DNA of 64,000 nucleotides, taken from positions 248,001 through 312,000 of the forward strand of contig JAJLPB010000002.1 of assembly GCA_025548565.1 (NCBI GenBank), in the 5' to 3' direction. The notes below the pieces were generated by a model. It saw nothing but the letters and a program-made list of their open reading frames with translations. It did not search any database and was not told the DNA's origin. Position 1 is the stretch's first letter. Each line of letters begins with the position of its first letter. Of the stretch, positions 46,394 through 54,867 are shown in pieces. The translations under genes and the position numbers were made by a program. Origin of the DNA: Rugamonas sp. A1-17 (GTDB lineage: Bacteria > Pseudomonadota > Gammaproteobacteria > Burkholderiales > Burkholderiaceae_D).

Positions 46394-46398
46394 ATTTG

Positions 46399-46920
46399 TT
46401 ATTTCTTTTTCTTCGGAGACAGGACCATGATCATCTGGCGGCCTTCCATCTTCGGGAACTGCTCGACCTGGCCATATGGCTCCAGGTCGGCTTTCAGGCG
46501 TTCCAGCATACGGAAGCCAATATCCTGGTGCGCCATTTCACGGCCGCGGAAACGCAGCGTGATCTTGGTTTTGTCGCCCTCATCCAGGAACTTGATGAGG
46601 TTACGCAGCTTGATATTGTAGTCGCCGTCATCGGTACCCGGACGGAATTTAACTTCCTTCACGGCGATGATTTTCTGCTTCAATTTCGCTTCGTGAGCCT
46701 TCTTCTGCTCCGAATACTTGAATTTACCGTAATCCATCAAACGGCAGACCGGCGGGACCGCGGTAGGCGCGATCTCGACCAGGTCGACGTTTGCTTCTTC
46801 CGCCAGGCGGAAGGCTTCGGCCAAACTCACGATACCGAGAGGCTCGTTATCGACCCCACTTAAACGCATTTCAGGGGCAGTGATTTCGCCATTGATGCGA
46901 TGCGACTTGTCAGTAGCTAT
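46399..46920 (-). CDS. infC: Translation initiation factor IF-3 with a rare AUA start codon
   Basis: A 173-residue factor. It keeps the 30S subunit free and checks the initiation codon. The N-domain ([36 protein letters not shown]) and C-domain ([18 protein letters not shown]) are complete only if translation begins upstream of the first ATG (46869). The in-frame AUA at 46920 is preceded by AAAAGGAATCACC with 6-nt spacing and gives [12 protein letters not shown], which matches IF-3 N-termini. E. coli infC uses AUU for autoregulation, so a rare start fits. It lies 37 bp after the thrS stop. Confidence 0.92.
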   Translation of the reverse strand: MATDKSHRINGEITAPEMRLSGVDNEPLGIVSLAEAFRLAEEANVDLVEIAPTAVPPVCRLMDYGKFKYSEQKKAHEAKLKQKIIAVKEVKFRPGTDDGDYNIKLRNLIKFLDEGDKTKITLRFRGREMAHQDIGFRMLERLKADLEPYGQVEQFPKMEGRQMIMVLSPKKKK

Positions 46921-46957
46921 GGTGATTCCTTTTAAAATCTAATGAAGAGCTGCGCGA

Positions 46958-48865
46958 TCAGGCTTTGTTGGCGACGTCTTGCTGGAGTCGCTCGATCAGG
47001 GCATCGATGGACATGACGCCCAGATCGACATTGCCCCGTGCCCGCACAGCCACGGTATTGGCATCCCGCTCTTTATCGCCGACCACAAGAATGTAGGGCA
47101 GTTTTTGGACGGAATGTTCACGTATTTTATAGGTTATTTTCTCGTTGCGCAAATCGGTCTGCACGCGGAACCCGCTCCGGCGCAGCTTTTCAGCCACTTG
47201 CGCCACATATTCAGCCTGCGCGTCGGAGATGTTCAGCACCGACACTTGCACCGGCGCCAGCCACGCCGGCAAGGCGCCCGCGTAGTTCTCGATCAGGATG
47301 CCGATGAAGCGCTCCATCGAGCCGACGATCGCACGGTGCAGCATGACCGGCACCTGGCGGCTGTTGTCGGCCGCCACGTACTCGGCGCCCAGGCGCTCCG
47401 GCATGAAGAAGTCGACCTGCATCGTGCCGACCTGCCATGGGCGGCCCAGCGAATCCTTCAGGTGGTACTCGATCTTCGGACCGTAGAACGCGCCCTCGCC
47501 CGGCAATTCGGTCCAGGTCACGCCGCAGGCGCGCAGGCCTGAACGCAGCGCGTCCTCGGCCTCGTCCCACACTTCATCGGTGCCGATGCGGTTGTCCGGA
47601 CGCAGCGCCAGCTTGACTTCGATATTATTGAAGTCGAAGTCCTTGTAGACTTCCATCGCCTGCGTGTGGAAGGCTACCACTTCCGGCTCGATCTGCTCTT
47701 CGGTGCAGAAGATGTGACCATCATCCTGGGTGAAGCCGCGCACGCGCATGATGCCGTGCAGCGCGCCCGAAGGCTCGTTGCGGTGGCACTGGCCAAACTC
47801 GCCGTAGCGCAGCGGCAGGTCGCGGTATGAACGCATATTGCTGTTGAAGATCTGCACGTGCCCCGGGCAGTTCATCGGCTTCAGCGCGTAGGAGCGGTTT
47901 TCCGACTCCGTCACGAACATGTTTTCGCGGTAGTTATCCCAGTGGCCGGTCTTGCCCCACAGGCTGGAGTCCAGGATCTGCGGCGCCTTCACTTCCTGGT
48001 AGCCGTTGACCTGGTATTTGTTGCGCATGTATTGCTCAACCTGCTGCCAGATGGTCCAGCCCTTAGGATGCCAGAACACCAGGCCCGGCGCCTCGTCCTG
48101 GAAGTGGAAGAAGTCCAGCTGCTTGCCCAGCTTGCGGTGGTCGCGCTTTTCCGCCTCCTCCAGCTGGAACAGGTACTGCTCCTGGTCTTCCTTCTTGGTC
48201 CAGGCGGTGCCGTAGACACGCTGCAGCATTTCGTTCTTGCTGTCGCCGCGCCAGTAGGCGCCGGCCAGCTTCATCAGCTTGAACACTTTCAGCTTGCCGG
48301 TCGACGGCACGTGCGGGCCGCGGCACAGGTCGGTGAAGCTGCCTTCGGTGTACAGCGACACATCCTGGTCGGCGGGAATCGACGAGATGATCTCGGCCTT
48401 GTAGGCCTCGCCGATGGACTTGAAGTAAGCGACGGCCTCGTCGCGCGGCAGCACCTTGCGGGTGACCGGCTCGTCCTTCTTGGCCAGCTCGGCCATTTTC
48501 TTTTCGATGGCGACCAGGTCGTCGGGCGTGAACGGACGCTTGTACGAGAAGTCGTAGTAGAAACCGTTTTCGATGACCGGGCCGATGGTCACTTGCGCAT
48601 CGGGGAACAGCTCCTTCACCGCGTAGGCCAGCAAGTGGGCGGTCGAGTGGCGGATCACGTCCAGGCCTTCAGGGTCCTTGTCGGTGATGATGGCCAGATC
48701 GGAATCTTTCTCGATCAGGAAAGAGGTATCCACCACTTTGCCATCCACCTTGCCGGCCAGCGCGGCCTTGCCCAGGCTGGTTGCAATGCTGGACGCCACT
48801 TGTGCAACGGTGACTGGGCCGTCGAATTCACGGGCAGAACCATCGGGAAGGCGAACTGAAAGCAT
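46958..48865 (-). CDS. thrS: Threonine-tRNA ligase
   Basis: A 635-residue synthetase. The TGS domain is at residues 1-60 ([14 protein letters not shown]). The editing domain follows with [17 protein letters not shown]. The class II core has [12 protein letters not shown] (Zn-binding Cys), [20 protein letters not shown], and [18 protein letters not shown]. The HGTP anticodon-binding domain is C-terminal. ATG 48865 follows GGAGATCACT. It lies downstream of two tRNA-Val genes and a terminator. Confidence 0.98.
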   Translation of the reverse strand: MLSVRLPDGSAREFDGPVTVAQVASSIATSLGKAALAGKVDGKVVDTSFLIEKDSDLAIITDKDPEGLDVIRHSTAHLLAYAVKELFPDAQVTIGPVIENGFYYDFSYKRPFTPDDLVAIEKKMAELAKKDEPVTRKVLPRDEAVAYFKSIGEAYKAEIISSIPADQDVSLYTEGSFTDLCRGPHVPSTGKLKVFKLMKLAGAYWRGDSKNEMLQRVYGTAWTKKEDQEQYLFQLEEAEKRDHRKLGKQLDFFHFQDEAPGLVFWHPKGWTIWQQVEQYMRNKYQVNGYQEVKAPQILDSSLWGKTGHWDNYRENMFVTESENRSYALKPMNCPGHVQIFNSNMRSYRDLPLRYGEFGQCHRNEPSGALHGIMRVRGFTQDDGHIFCTEEQIEPEVVAFHTQAMEVYKDFDFNNIEVKLALRPDNRIGTDEVWDEAEDALRSGLRACGVTWTELPGEGAFYGPKIEYHLKDSLGRPWQVGTMQVDFFMPERLGAEYVAADNSRQVPVMLHRAIVGSMERFIGILIENYAGALPAWLAPVQVSVLNISDAQAEYVAQVAEKLRRSGFRVQTDLRNEKITYKIREHSVQKLPYILVVGDKERDANTVAVRARGNVDLGVMSIDALIERLQQDVANKA

Positions 48866-48925
48866 AGTGATCTCCATTTTCGGCACACGGGCCAGGTAGT
48901 GGTACAACGAATAATAAAAAACGCG

Positions 48926-48957
48926 GACGAAAAAAAACGCGGACTAGCCGCGTTTTC
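48926..48957 (-). terminator. Terminator between the tRNA-Val genes and thrS
   Basis: On the minus strand AAAACGCGG (48948-48956) pairs with CCGCGTTTT (48934-48942) and is followed by further Ts (run of 8 at 48930-48937). It ends the tRNA transcript. The 105-bp gap between it and the tRNA holds nothing else I recognise. Confidence 0.8.
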
Positions 48958-49061
48958 TCTTTTTTTGAGCAAAAGAATCCCGATCGACTAGCGTCACTCC
49001 CAAAGCTTGGTAGTAGTTCGCGGTGTCATAACCGGATTGCCTTTCTCGCTCTTACATGTTC

Positions 49062-49138
49062 TGGTGGGCGGTGCAGAATTCGAATCTGCGACCCCTTGGA
49101 TGTCGACCAAGTATTCTAACCAGCTGAACTAACCGCCC
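49062..49138 (-). tRNA. tRNA-Val (anticodon GAC), second copy
   Basis: A 77-nt tRNA including encoded CCA. The acceptor GGGCGGT/ACCGCCC, D-arm, anticodon arm CTTGG/CCAAG, variable region GGGTC and T-arm GCAGA-TTCGAAT-TCTGC all fold. The anticodon loop is TCGACAT, giving anticodon GAC (Val, GUC/GUU). Position 33, nearly always U, is C. The copy at 49196-49272 has the same sequence. Confidence 0.88.
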
Positions 49139-49195
49139 GGGGGTACTACTCAATGCTGCTATTTTACTGCGCTTTTACTGCTTTGCTACGTATTC

Positions 49196-49272
49196 TGGTG
49201 GGCGGTGCAGAATTCGAATCTGCGACCCCTTGGATGTCGACCAAGTATTCTAACCAGCTGAACTAACCGCCC
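49196..49272 (-). tRNA. tRNA-Val (anticodon GAC), first copy
   Basis: The same 77-nt sequence as 49062-49138, including the encoded CCA and C33. It is transcribed first, with a 57-nt spacer to the second copy. Anticodon GAC. The 49273-49413 stretch upstream holds only AT-rich sequence up to the CDF gene; the tRNA promoter is not certain. Confidence 0.88.
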
Positions 49273-49413
49273 GAAGACCAGCATTATAGAGAGCGATCCG
49301 GAGAAAAACAAGGGCATTAATCGGAAACATTTACAAATTGCACTATGAGGATGCCATACGCTGGTCATCGACATCCTTTAAACTATGGGGGTCCTCACTA
49401 CAACAAGAAGCCG

Positions 49414-50367
49414 ATGCAAGCCGAAACCCGCGCCAACACTAGCGTAGAGCTGCCCCCCTCCCCGTCCGCCCACCTGCACGAGCACCGCGACGGCGACGCC
49501 CAACATGCGCACTTCAATGTACAGCGCAGCCAGTCGGTGCTGGCGTGGTCGCTGGCGTTGACCCTGGGATTCGCCGTGGTCGAAGTCGTGACCGGCTTCA
49601 TATCCAATTCGCTGGCGCTGATTTCCGACGCCGGCCACATGGTCACCGACGCCGCCGCGCTGGGCCTGGCCTTGCTGGCGCAGCTGATCGCCAAGCGGCC
49701 GCCGTCCGCGCGCCACTCGTTCGGCTTCGGCCGCGCCGAGGCGCTGGCGGCTTTCGTCAACAGCCTCGTGCTGTTGCTGCTGGTCGGCTGGATCGTGTTC
49801 GAGGCGGCGCAGCGCTTCTCCAAGCCGGAGCAGGTGCAAGGCGGCACCGTGTTCATCGTGGCCGGCATCGGCCTGCTCATCAACCTGGTGCTGGCCTATA
49901 TGCTGTCGCGCGGCGACAGCAATATGAATACACGCGCCGCGCTGGTCAACGTGATCGGCGATTTGCTGGGCTCGGTGGCTGCATTGATCGCCGGCGCCGT
50001 CATCTACTACACCGGCTGGATGCGGATCGATCCGCTGCTGTCGATCTTTGTCGCGCTGCTGATTTTGAAATCCACCATCGACGTGCTGCGCGAGTCGTAT
50101 CACTTCCTGATGGGCGGCGTGCCGGAACAGATCGACTATCTGAGTGTCGGCGCCGACCTGGGAAAGATAGACGGCGTCTGCTCGGTGCACGACCTGCATG
50201 TGTGGGACATGTCGCCAGGCCATCCGGCGCTGATCGGCCATGTCGAAATCACCGACCTCGCGTGCTGGCCCGAGATCCTGCTCAACATCAAGTCCATGCT
50301 GCTGGAAAAGCATGGCATTGACCACATTACGCTGCAAGCGGAAGTCGCGTCGCCGGCGCATTCGTGA
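49414..50367 (+). CDS. Cation diffusion facilitator metal exporter (CzcD type)
   Basis: A 317-residue membrane protein with six membrane helices. A His-rich N-terminus (HLHEHRDGDAQHAHFN) is followed by the metal-site helix with SLALISDAGHMVTDAAAL and the second metal-site helix with NVIGDLLGSVAAL. The C-terminal cytoplasmic domain contains DLHVWDMSPGHPALIGHVEI. Members export Zn/Cd/Co by proton exchange. An in-frame ATG at 49345 would add 23 residues; the start at 49414 is preferred because the family begins with the His-rich segment, but neither has a strong ribosome binding site. Confidence 0.93.
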   Translation: MQAETRANTSVELPPSPSAHLHEHRDGDAQHAHFNVQRSQSVLAWSLALTLGFAVVEVVTGFISNSLALISDAGHMVTDAAALGLALLAQLIAKRPPSARHSFGFGRAEALAAFVNSLVLLLLVGWIVFEAAQRFSKPEQVQGGTVFIVAGIGLLINLVLAYMLSRGDSNMNTRAALVNVIGDLLGSVAALIAGAVIYYTGWMRIDPLLSIFVALLILKSTIDVLRESYHFLMGGVPEQIDYLSVGADLGKIDGVCSVHDLHVWDMSPGHPALIGHVEITDLACWPEILLNIKSMLLEKHGIDHITLQAEVASPAHS

Positions 50368-50372
50368 GCGAC

Positions 50373-50418
50373 TTGCAATGCACACGCGCCTCCCTATACT
50401 GCTATCAGTGATATCACT
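50373..50418 (+). promoter_or_regulatory. Promoter and operator of the toxin-antitoxin operon
   Basis: TTGCAA (50373-50378) and TATACT (50395-50400) are 16 bp apart. The perfect palindrome AGTGATATCACT lies at 50407-50418, on the expected transcription start, and is the likely binding site of the antitoxin ribbon-helix-helix. Confidence 0.65.
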
Positions 50419-50432
50419 CCCAGAGGTACATC

Positions 50433-50639
50433 ATGTCGCAGTTGCTGGTTCGTGACCTGGACGATGAAATCGTCGATTCCTTAAAACGCCTGGCGGCAGC
50501 CAACGGCCACAGCGCGGAAGCCGAACACCGCGAGATCCTACGCGCCCATCTGGCTAAGCAGCCAAAAAAACGCTCATTCAAGGAGGTATTGGCGGCGATG
50601 CCTGACTTCGGTGATGACGAACTGTTCGACCTCAGGTAG
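50433..50639 (+). CDS. FitA/VapB-like antitoxin (ribbon-helix-helix)
   Basis: A 68-residue protein. The N-terminal Arc-type ribbon-helix-helix (MSQLLVRDLDDEIVDSLKRL, AAANGHSAEAEHREILRAHL) is the DNA-binding part. The C-terminal tail (MPDFGDDELFDLR) probably inserts into the toxin active site, as in FitA. ATG 50433 follows AGAGGTACATC. It ends 2 bp before the toxin gene. Confidence 0.93.
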   Translation: MSQLLVRDLDDEIVDSLKRLAAANGHSAEAEHREILRAHLAKQPKKRSFKEVLAAMPDFGDDELFDLR

Positions 50640-50641
50640 CG

Positions 50642-51088
50642 ATGTTTTTGATTGATACCAACGTACTTTCCGAGTACCGCAAAGGTAAGCGAGCCAATGC
50701 CGGCGTGATACAGTTCTTCGCCGCTACAGAGAGCAACAGCTTGTTTTTGCCAGTGCAGGTAATAGGCGAAATACAGGCCGGCATCGCGAAGTTGCGCCGC
50801 GCCGTTGGCGAGCAGGCATTGCAACGGGCTGAAAAATACGAGCTCTGGCTGGACGGCGTATTAAGGGAGTTCGGCGATCACATTCTGCAATTCGACGCTG
50901 AGGCAGCCAGGGTATGGGGCACCCTGCTTTCGAGCGACACAAAAGATCCCCATACAATCGACAAGCAAATCGCAGCCATCGCATTGATACATGACTTGGT
51001 GGTGGTCACTCGCGACAAGAGCGATGCTTTCTCACGCACTCCAAACCTGAAAACACTGAATCCATTTAACCCGATCCCACATGCATAA
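50642..51088 (+). CDS. PIN-domain toxin (FitB/VapC family)
   Basis: A 148-residue PIN ribonuclease. Acidic residues expected for metal binding are Asp5 (MFLIDTNVLSE), Glu in VIGEIQAG, Asp in HTIDKQIAAIAL and Asp in VVVTRDKSD. The family cleaves RNA, often tRNA or rRNA, when the antitoxin is degraded. It is the second gene of the operon and overlaps the following acetyltransferase start by 8 bp, so all three genes may share one transcript. Confidence 0.93.
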   Translation: MFLIDTNVLSEYRKGKRANAGVIQFFAATESNSLFLPVQVIGEIQAGIAKLRRAVGEQALQRAEKYELWLDGVLREFGDHILQFDAEAARVWGTLLSSDTKDPHTIDKQIAAIALIHDLVVVTRDKSDAFSRTPNLKTLNPFNPIPHA

Positions 51089-51722
51089 TTTTGAAAAACG
51101 CCGCGACCGATACAACGCCTTTGCCTCATTTGAAAACCCGCTGGTCAACCTGAGCTTCGAACTGGAGGTGCCGGACTTCCGTCCCTTCTGCAAGGAACAC
51201 AAACTGCCGCCGTTCCACGTCTTCCTGTATTGCGTGCTGAACTCGCTCAAGGAAAACGACAACTTCATGTACCGCGTCCACGAAGGCGAGGTCATCAAGA
51301 TCGACGACTTCATGGCCTCGTACACGGTGCTCAACCGGGACAACAACCTGAACTTCGCGCGCTTCACACGCTCGTCGGACCTGCATGAGTTTGTCGAGCG
51401 CAGCGTGGCGGCGAAGAAGATCGCCGAAGCCAGCGACACGCTGGTCAACACCACCGAAGCACTGAGCCCGCTCGACAAGAAGCGCAACGTCCACATCACG
51501 TGCATGCCGTGGCTGAAGCTGGTGGCGATCGAGCATCCGATTTACTGCCACAAGGATTACGACATCCCCTCACTGGCCTGGGGCCGCTTCAGCGACCCGC
51601 GCGCGGACGGCAAGCTGACGATGACCATGTCGGTGCTGGCTCACCACGGCTTCGTCGACGGCTACCACATCCACCTGCTGGCCAAAGCCATCGAAGCGCG
51701 CGTCGCAAAAATCATCGCTTAA
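51081..51722 (+). CDS. CAT-family acetyltransferase
   Basis: A 213-residue protein of the chloramphenicol acetyltransferase (type A) superfamily. Length matches CatA (213-219 residues). The catalytic motif HHxxxDG is present as LAHHGFVDGYHIHLL. The N-terminal part (FASFENPLVNLSFELEVPDF) and IDDFMASYTVLNR also fit. Ability to use chloramphenicol is not shown; several CAT-like paralogues have other acceptors. The start ATG at 51081 overlaps the toxin stop codon region by 8 bp. Confidence 0.85.
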   Translation: MHNFEKRRDRYNAFASFENPLVNLSFELEVPDFRPFCKEHKLPPFHVFLYCVLNSLKENDNFMYRVHEGEVIKIDDFMASYTVLNRDNNLNFARFTRSSDLHEFVERSVAAKKIAEASDTLVNTTEALSPLDKKRNVHITCMPWLKLVAIEHPIYCHKDYDIPSLAWGRFSDPRADGKLTMTMSVLAHHGFVDGYHIHLLAKAIEARVAKIIA

Positions 51723-51728
51723 AACCGG

Positions 51729-51816
51729 TGGGGTCAAGTCTGACATTCGGACACGAGCTCTTCCGTAGCGACCATGCTACGGAAGAGCTCGTGTCCGAAT
51801 GTCAGACTTGACCCCA
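51729..51816. repeat. 88-nt near-perfect hairpin repeat
   Basis: Arms of 41 nt (51729-51769 and 51776-51816) are exact reverse complements around a 6-nt loop (GACCAT). The outer part has TGGGGTCAAGTCTGACATTC and continues CGGACACGAGCTCTTCCGTAGC. It begins 7 bp after the CAT-family stop. The outer motif recurs in the partial third copy at 51832-51876. This is the size and style of a MITE or REP-associated palindrome. Confidence 0.9.
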
Positions 51817-51831
51817 AAGTTGCAGCGGCCC

Positions 51832-51876
51832 GCTACGGCAGAGGCCGTGTCCGAATGTCAGACTTGACCCCAAAGT
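51832..51876 (+). repeat. Third, degenerate arm copy of the hairpin repeat
   Basis: A 45-nt direct repeat of the right arm plus flank, with three mismatches (GCTACGGcAGAGgcCGTGTC, and so on through GACTTGACCCC and AAAGT). Starts are 56 bp apart. It abuts the LysR remnant and supplies its stop codon. Confidence 0.8.
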
Positions 51877-52217
51877 TTTTGGGCGGAGGCGGAGGCGCGG
51901 CCGGCTTGCGAACGGAGCAGGCCGAACTCGCGATACAGGCGCGGCTGCAGCTGCATGATGCGCAGTCCGCGCCGGTCTTCCGGCAAGGCCGATTCGGGAA
52001 TGATCGCCACGCCCAGCCCTTCCCTCACCAGCACGGCAGCGCTGCCCAGGTCGCGCACCGTGACGCGGATATCGGTCAGCGTGACGCCGGCTCGTTCGGC
52101 CAGGCTCTGCGCATGCACCGTGCAGCCGCCGGTCGCCAGCACAAACGGCTCATTGGCTAATTCAGCCAAGATGACGCCCTGCTCGCTTGAGCGTCGCCCC
52201 AGCGGATGCGTGGCCAT
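51858..52217 (-). pseudogene. LysR-family regulator remnant (C-terminal half)
   Basis: About 119 residues of a LysR substrate-binding domain: LAELANEPFVLATGGCTVHA, VTLTDIRVTVRDLGSAAVLV, EGLGVAIIPESALPEDRRGL. The N-terminal HTH and first half are missing. The 5' end stops at about 52213, exactly where a GST fragment begins on the other strand, and the 3' stop comes from the repeat. It is a dead fragment. What it once regulated was perhaps the adjacent GST gene. Confidence 0.85.
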
Positions 52218-52536
52218 CGTTCAATATCTGGCGGACTTGAAGCCGCCGGCCGGACTGGCGCCACCGCCCGGCAGCTGGCAGCGCGTGCGCTTGCAGGAAT
52301 GGTTGAATTTTATCGGCAGTGAGATCCACGCCGGCGTGGCGCCGCTGTTCAATCGCACCTTGCCTGAAGCGGCCACCGCCATCTTCCGCGACAAACTCCG
52401 AAAGCGCATGACGATCGTGCAGCACGCGCTGCAACAGCAGGATTATCTGACGGGCGACCAGTTCACCGTGGCCGATGCCTACCTGTACACGGTGTTGGGA
52501 TGGTTTGCCTTCTTCGACATCAGCCTGGACAACTGA
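52213..52536 (+). pseudogene. Glutathione S-transferase remnant (C-terminal half)
   Basis: About 107 residues to TGA 52534-52536: AIVQYLADLKPPAGLAPPPG, RLQEWLNFIGSEIHAGVAPL, and the N-capping motif FTVADAYLYTVLGW. It matches the GstA-type C-terminal domain. The thioredoxin-fold N-terminal half is gone. It is joined head-on to the LysR fragment at about 52213. Confidence 0.85.
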
Positions 52537-52607
52537 CCGGCCGTGACGGCCTATTCAAACCGCATCGCAGCCCGCCCCTCGGCGCAGGCTGCGATACAGG
52601 CCGAAGC

Positions 52608-54860
52608 TTAAGCGCGGCGGGCTTCCTGGACGCCGGTCACTTCGGCGATGGCGTTCAGGGCTTTCTGCAATTGCGCGGTGGCGCCGATTTCAGCCGTGAA
52701 GGTCATGCGCGCGAAGCCCTTGGCGCTCTGCGTATTGACGCCGATGACGTTGATCTTCTCGCGCGAGAAGATCTCCGAAATATCGCGCAGCAGGCCCTGA
52801 CGGTCGCCCGCCAGGATGAAGATGTCGACCGGATAGACGGTGTCCGATCCGGCCCGCCCCCACTCGGTCACGATCACCCGCTCCGGCGCCTTGGCGCGCA
52901 TCTCGGCGAAGTTCTTGCACGTGGCGCGGTGGATCGATACACCCTTGCCGCGCGTGACGAAGCCGACGATGCCATCCGGCGGCGCCGGCTTGCAGCACTT
53001 GGCCAGCTGCGTCATCAGGCCGTCGGTGCCCACCACCAGCACGCCCGACTTGGCGCCCTGGTCCACGCTGGACGCCTTGCTCTTGCCCAGCACCACGGCG
53101 TCTTCCGGCTCGACCGGTTCGCCGGTGTCGTGCAGCGCCTGCTCGACATGGCGCAGGCTGAACTCGTCCTTGCCCACCGACAGGAACAGATCGTCCACTT
53201 TGGCGAAGCCCAGCTTGTTGGCCAGCGCTTCCAGGTTGACCGCCGTCTTGCCTTCGCGCTGCAGCGATTTCTCCACCATCGCGCGGCCGTGCGACAGCGT
53301 TTCCTGCATGTCGATGGCGTGGAACCAGGCGCGGATCTTGGAGCGCGTGCGCGTGGATACCGTGTATTCGTCGCTGAGCCAGTCGCGCGACGGCCCGGCC
53401 GTGCCGGGCGCGCCCTTGGCGGTGATGATCTCGCAAGTCTGGCCGTTCTTCAACGGCGTGTTCAGCGGCACCATGACGCCGTCCACGCGCGCGCCGCGGC
53501 AACGGTGGCCGACGTCGCTGTGCAGGTGATACGCGAAGTCCACCGGCGTGGCGCCAACCGGCAGTTCCAGCACGCGCGCCTGCGGCGTCAACACGAAGAT
53601 GCGGTCGTCCAGCGCGGCGGACTTGAGCTTCTCCACCCACTCGCGCTGCTGCTCTTCCTGCCCGACCACCGCGTCTGCCACGTCGGTCTTCCACGCCAGC
53701 AGCTGGCGCAGCCAGGCGATTTTTTCATCGTACTTCTGGCCGGCGAAGTTGGAGCCGCCCTCTTCCTTGTAGCGCCAGTGCGCCGCCACGCCATACTCGG
53801 CGAAGCTGTGCATCTCCTGCGTGCGGATCTGCACTTCCAGCGGCCGGCCATCCTCGGCCGTCACCACCGTGTGCAGCGACTGGTAGCCGTTCGATTTCGG
53901 CCGCGAGATGTAGTCGTCGAATTCCTTGGGGATAGGCGTCCAGATGTTGTGCACCACGCCCAGCACCGTGTAGCAGGTCTTGACGTCGGCCACGATCACG
54001 CGGAAGGCGCGCACGTCGTACAGGTCGGTGAAGTCGAGTTCCTTGCCCTTCATCTTGCTCCAGATGGAGTAGATGTGCTTGGGCCGCCCGAACACTTCAG
54101 CCTGGATGCCGGCCGCCGACATTTCCGATTGCAGCCGCGCGATCGACGAGGTGACGAAGCCTTCGCGCATCATGCGCTTTTCTTCGAGCATCTTGGCGAT
54201 GCGCTTGTACGCTTCCGGTTCGATGAAGCGGAACGACAGGTCCTCCAGCTCCCACTTGAGCTGCCAGATCCCCAGCCGGTTGGCCAGCGGCGCGTACAGG
54301 TCCAGCGTCTCGCGGCCGTAGGCGCAGGTCATGTCGTTGAACAGCTTGATGTCGGCGAAGTAGCGCAAGGTCGTCACGCACGAGGCCAGCCGCACCAGCA
54401 CCACGCGCATGTCCGAGGCCATGGCCAGCAGCATCTTGCGCAGCGTTTCGACCTGCGCCACCGCCATCTGCGCGGCGTTGCGGCCGCGCGCGACGGCGCC
54501 CTGCGGACCTTGGGTCTGCGTCAGTTCGCGCAGGCGTATCAACTGGCGCACGCCGGCCACCAGGTCGCTGACCTCCTGGCCGAAGCGCGGTTCGATGATG
54601 GGCGCCTGCGCCGTGTCGAGCAGGGTCAGCTCGAACATCAGGCCGGCGATGCGGGTCTCGACGTCGGTGCGCATGAAGGCCAGCGTGCCGGCCACGCCGA
54701 CCGCGAAGTCGATGGCGGCCTGGCCGCTGGCGCAGACCTTGTCGCCGTAGGCGCCGCTGGCGAAGTCCAGCGCCGCCAGCATGCGCGCGCTGTCGTCCGG
54801 CGACAGGCCCTGGACCAGTTGCTCCGACGTTGCGCTGGTGAGCGCGGTGATGGAAACCAT
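52608..54860 (-). CDS. relA: GTP pyrophosphokinase RelA
   Basis: A 750-residue (p)ppGpp synthetase. The N-terminal hydrolase-like domain lacks the HDxxED catalytic motif, and the synthetase domain has EFDDYISRPKSNGYQSLHTV, the RelA-type EFDD pattern in place of SpoT's RFKD. TGS (DDRIFVLTPQARVLELPVG), helical and ACT domains follow in order. So it is a ribosome-dependent, synthetase-only RelA. It is followed 7 bp upstream by a RidA-family gene on the same strand. Confidence 0.95.
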   Translation of the reverse strand: MVSITALTSATSEQLVQGLSPDDSARMLAALDFASGAYGDKVCASGQAAIDFAVGVAGTLAFMRTDVETRIAGLMFELTLLDTAQAPIIEPRFGQEVSDLVAGVRQLIRLRELTQTQGPQGAVARGRNAAQMAVAQVETLRKMLLAMASDMRVVLVRLASCVTTLRYFADIKLFNDMTCAYGRETLDLYAPLANRLGIWQLKWELEDLSFRFIEPEAYKRIAKMLEEKRMMREGFVTSSIARLQSEMSAAGIQAEVFGRPKHIYSIWSKMKGKELDFTDLYDVRAFRVIVADVKTCYTVLGVVHNIWTPIPKEFDDYISRPKSNGYQSLHTVVTAEDGRPLEVQIRTQEMHSFAEYGVAAHWRYKEEGGSNFAGQKYDEKIAWLRQLLAWKTDVADAVVGQEEQQREWVEKLKSAALDDRIFVLTPQARVLELPVGATPVDFAYHLHSDVGHRCRGARVDGVMVPLNTPLKNGQTCEIITAKGAPGTAGPSRDWLSDEYTVSTRTRSKIRAWFHAIDMQETLSHGRAMVEKSLQREGKTAVNLEALANKLGFAKVDDLFLSVGKDEFSLRHVEQALHDTGEPVEPEDAVVLGKSKASSVDQGAKSGVLVVGTDGLMTQLAKCCKPAPPDGIVGFVTRGKGVSIHRATCKNFAEMRAKAPERVIVTEWGRAGSDTVYPVDIFILAGDRQGLLRDISEIFSREKINVIGVNTQSAKGFARMTFTAEIGATAQLQKALNAIAEVTGVQEARRA

Positions 54861-54867
54861 GATGCCC

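Noticed and set aside
49062..49272. tRNA-Asp for the two tRNA genes
   Set aside because: Body sequence is similar to tRNA-Asp, but the folded loop TCGACAT gives anticodon GAC, valine, not GTC.
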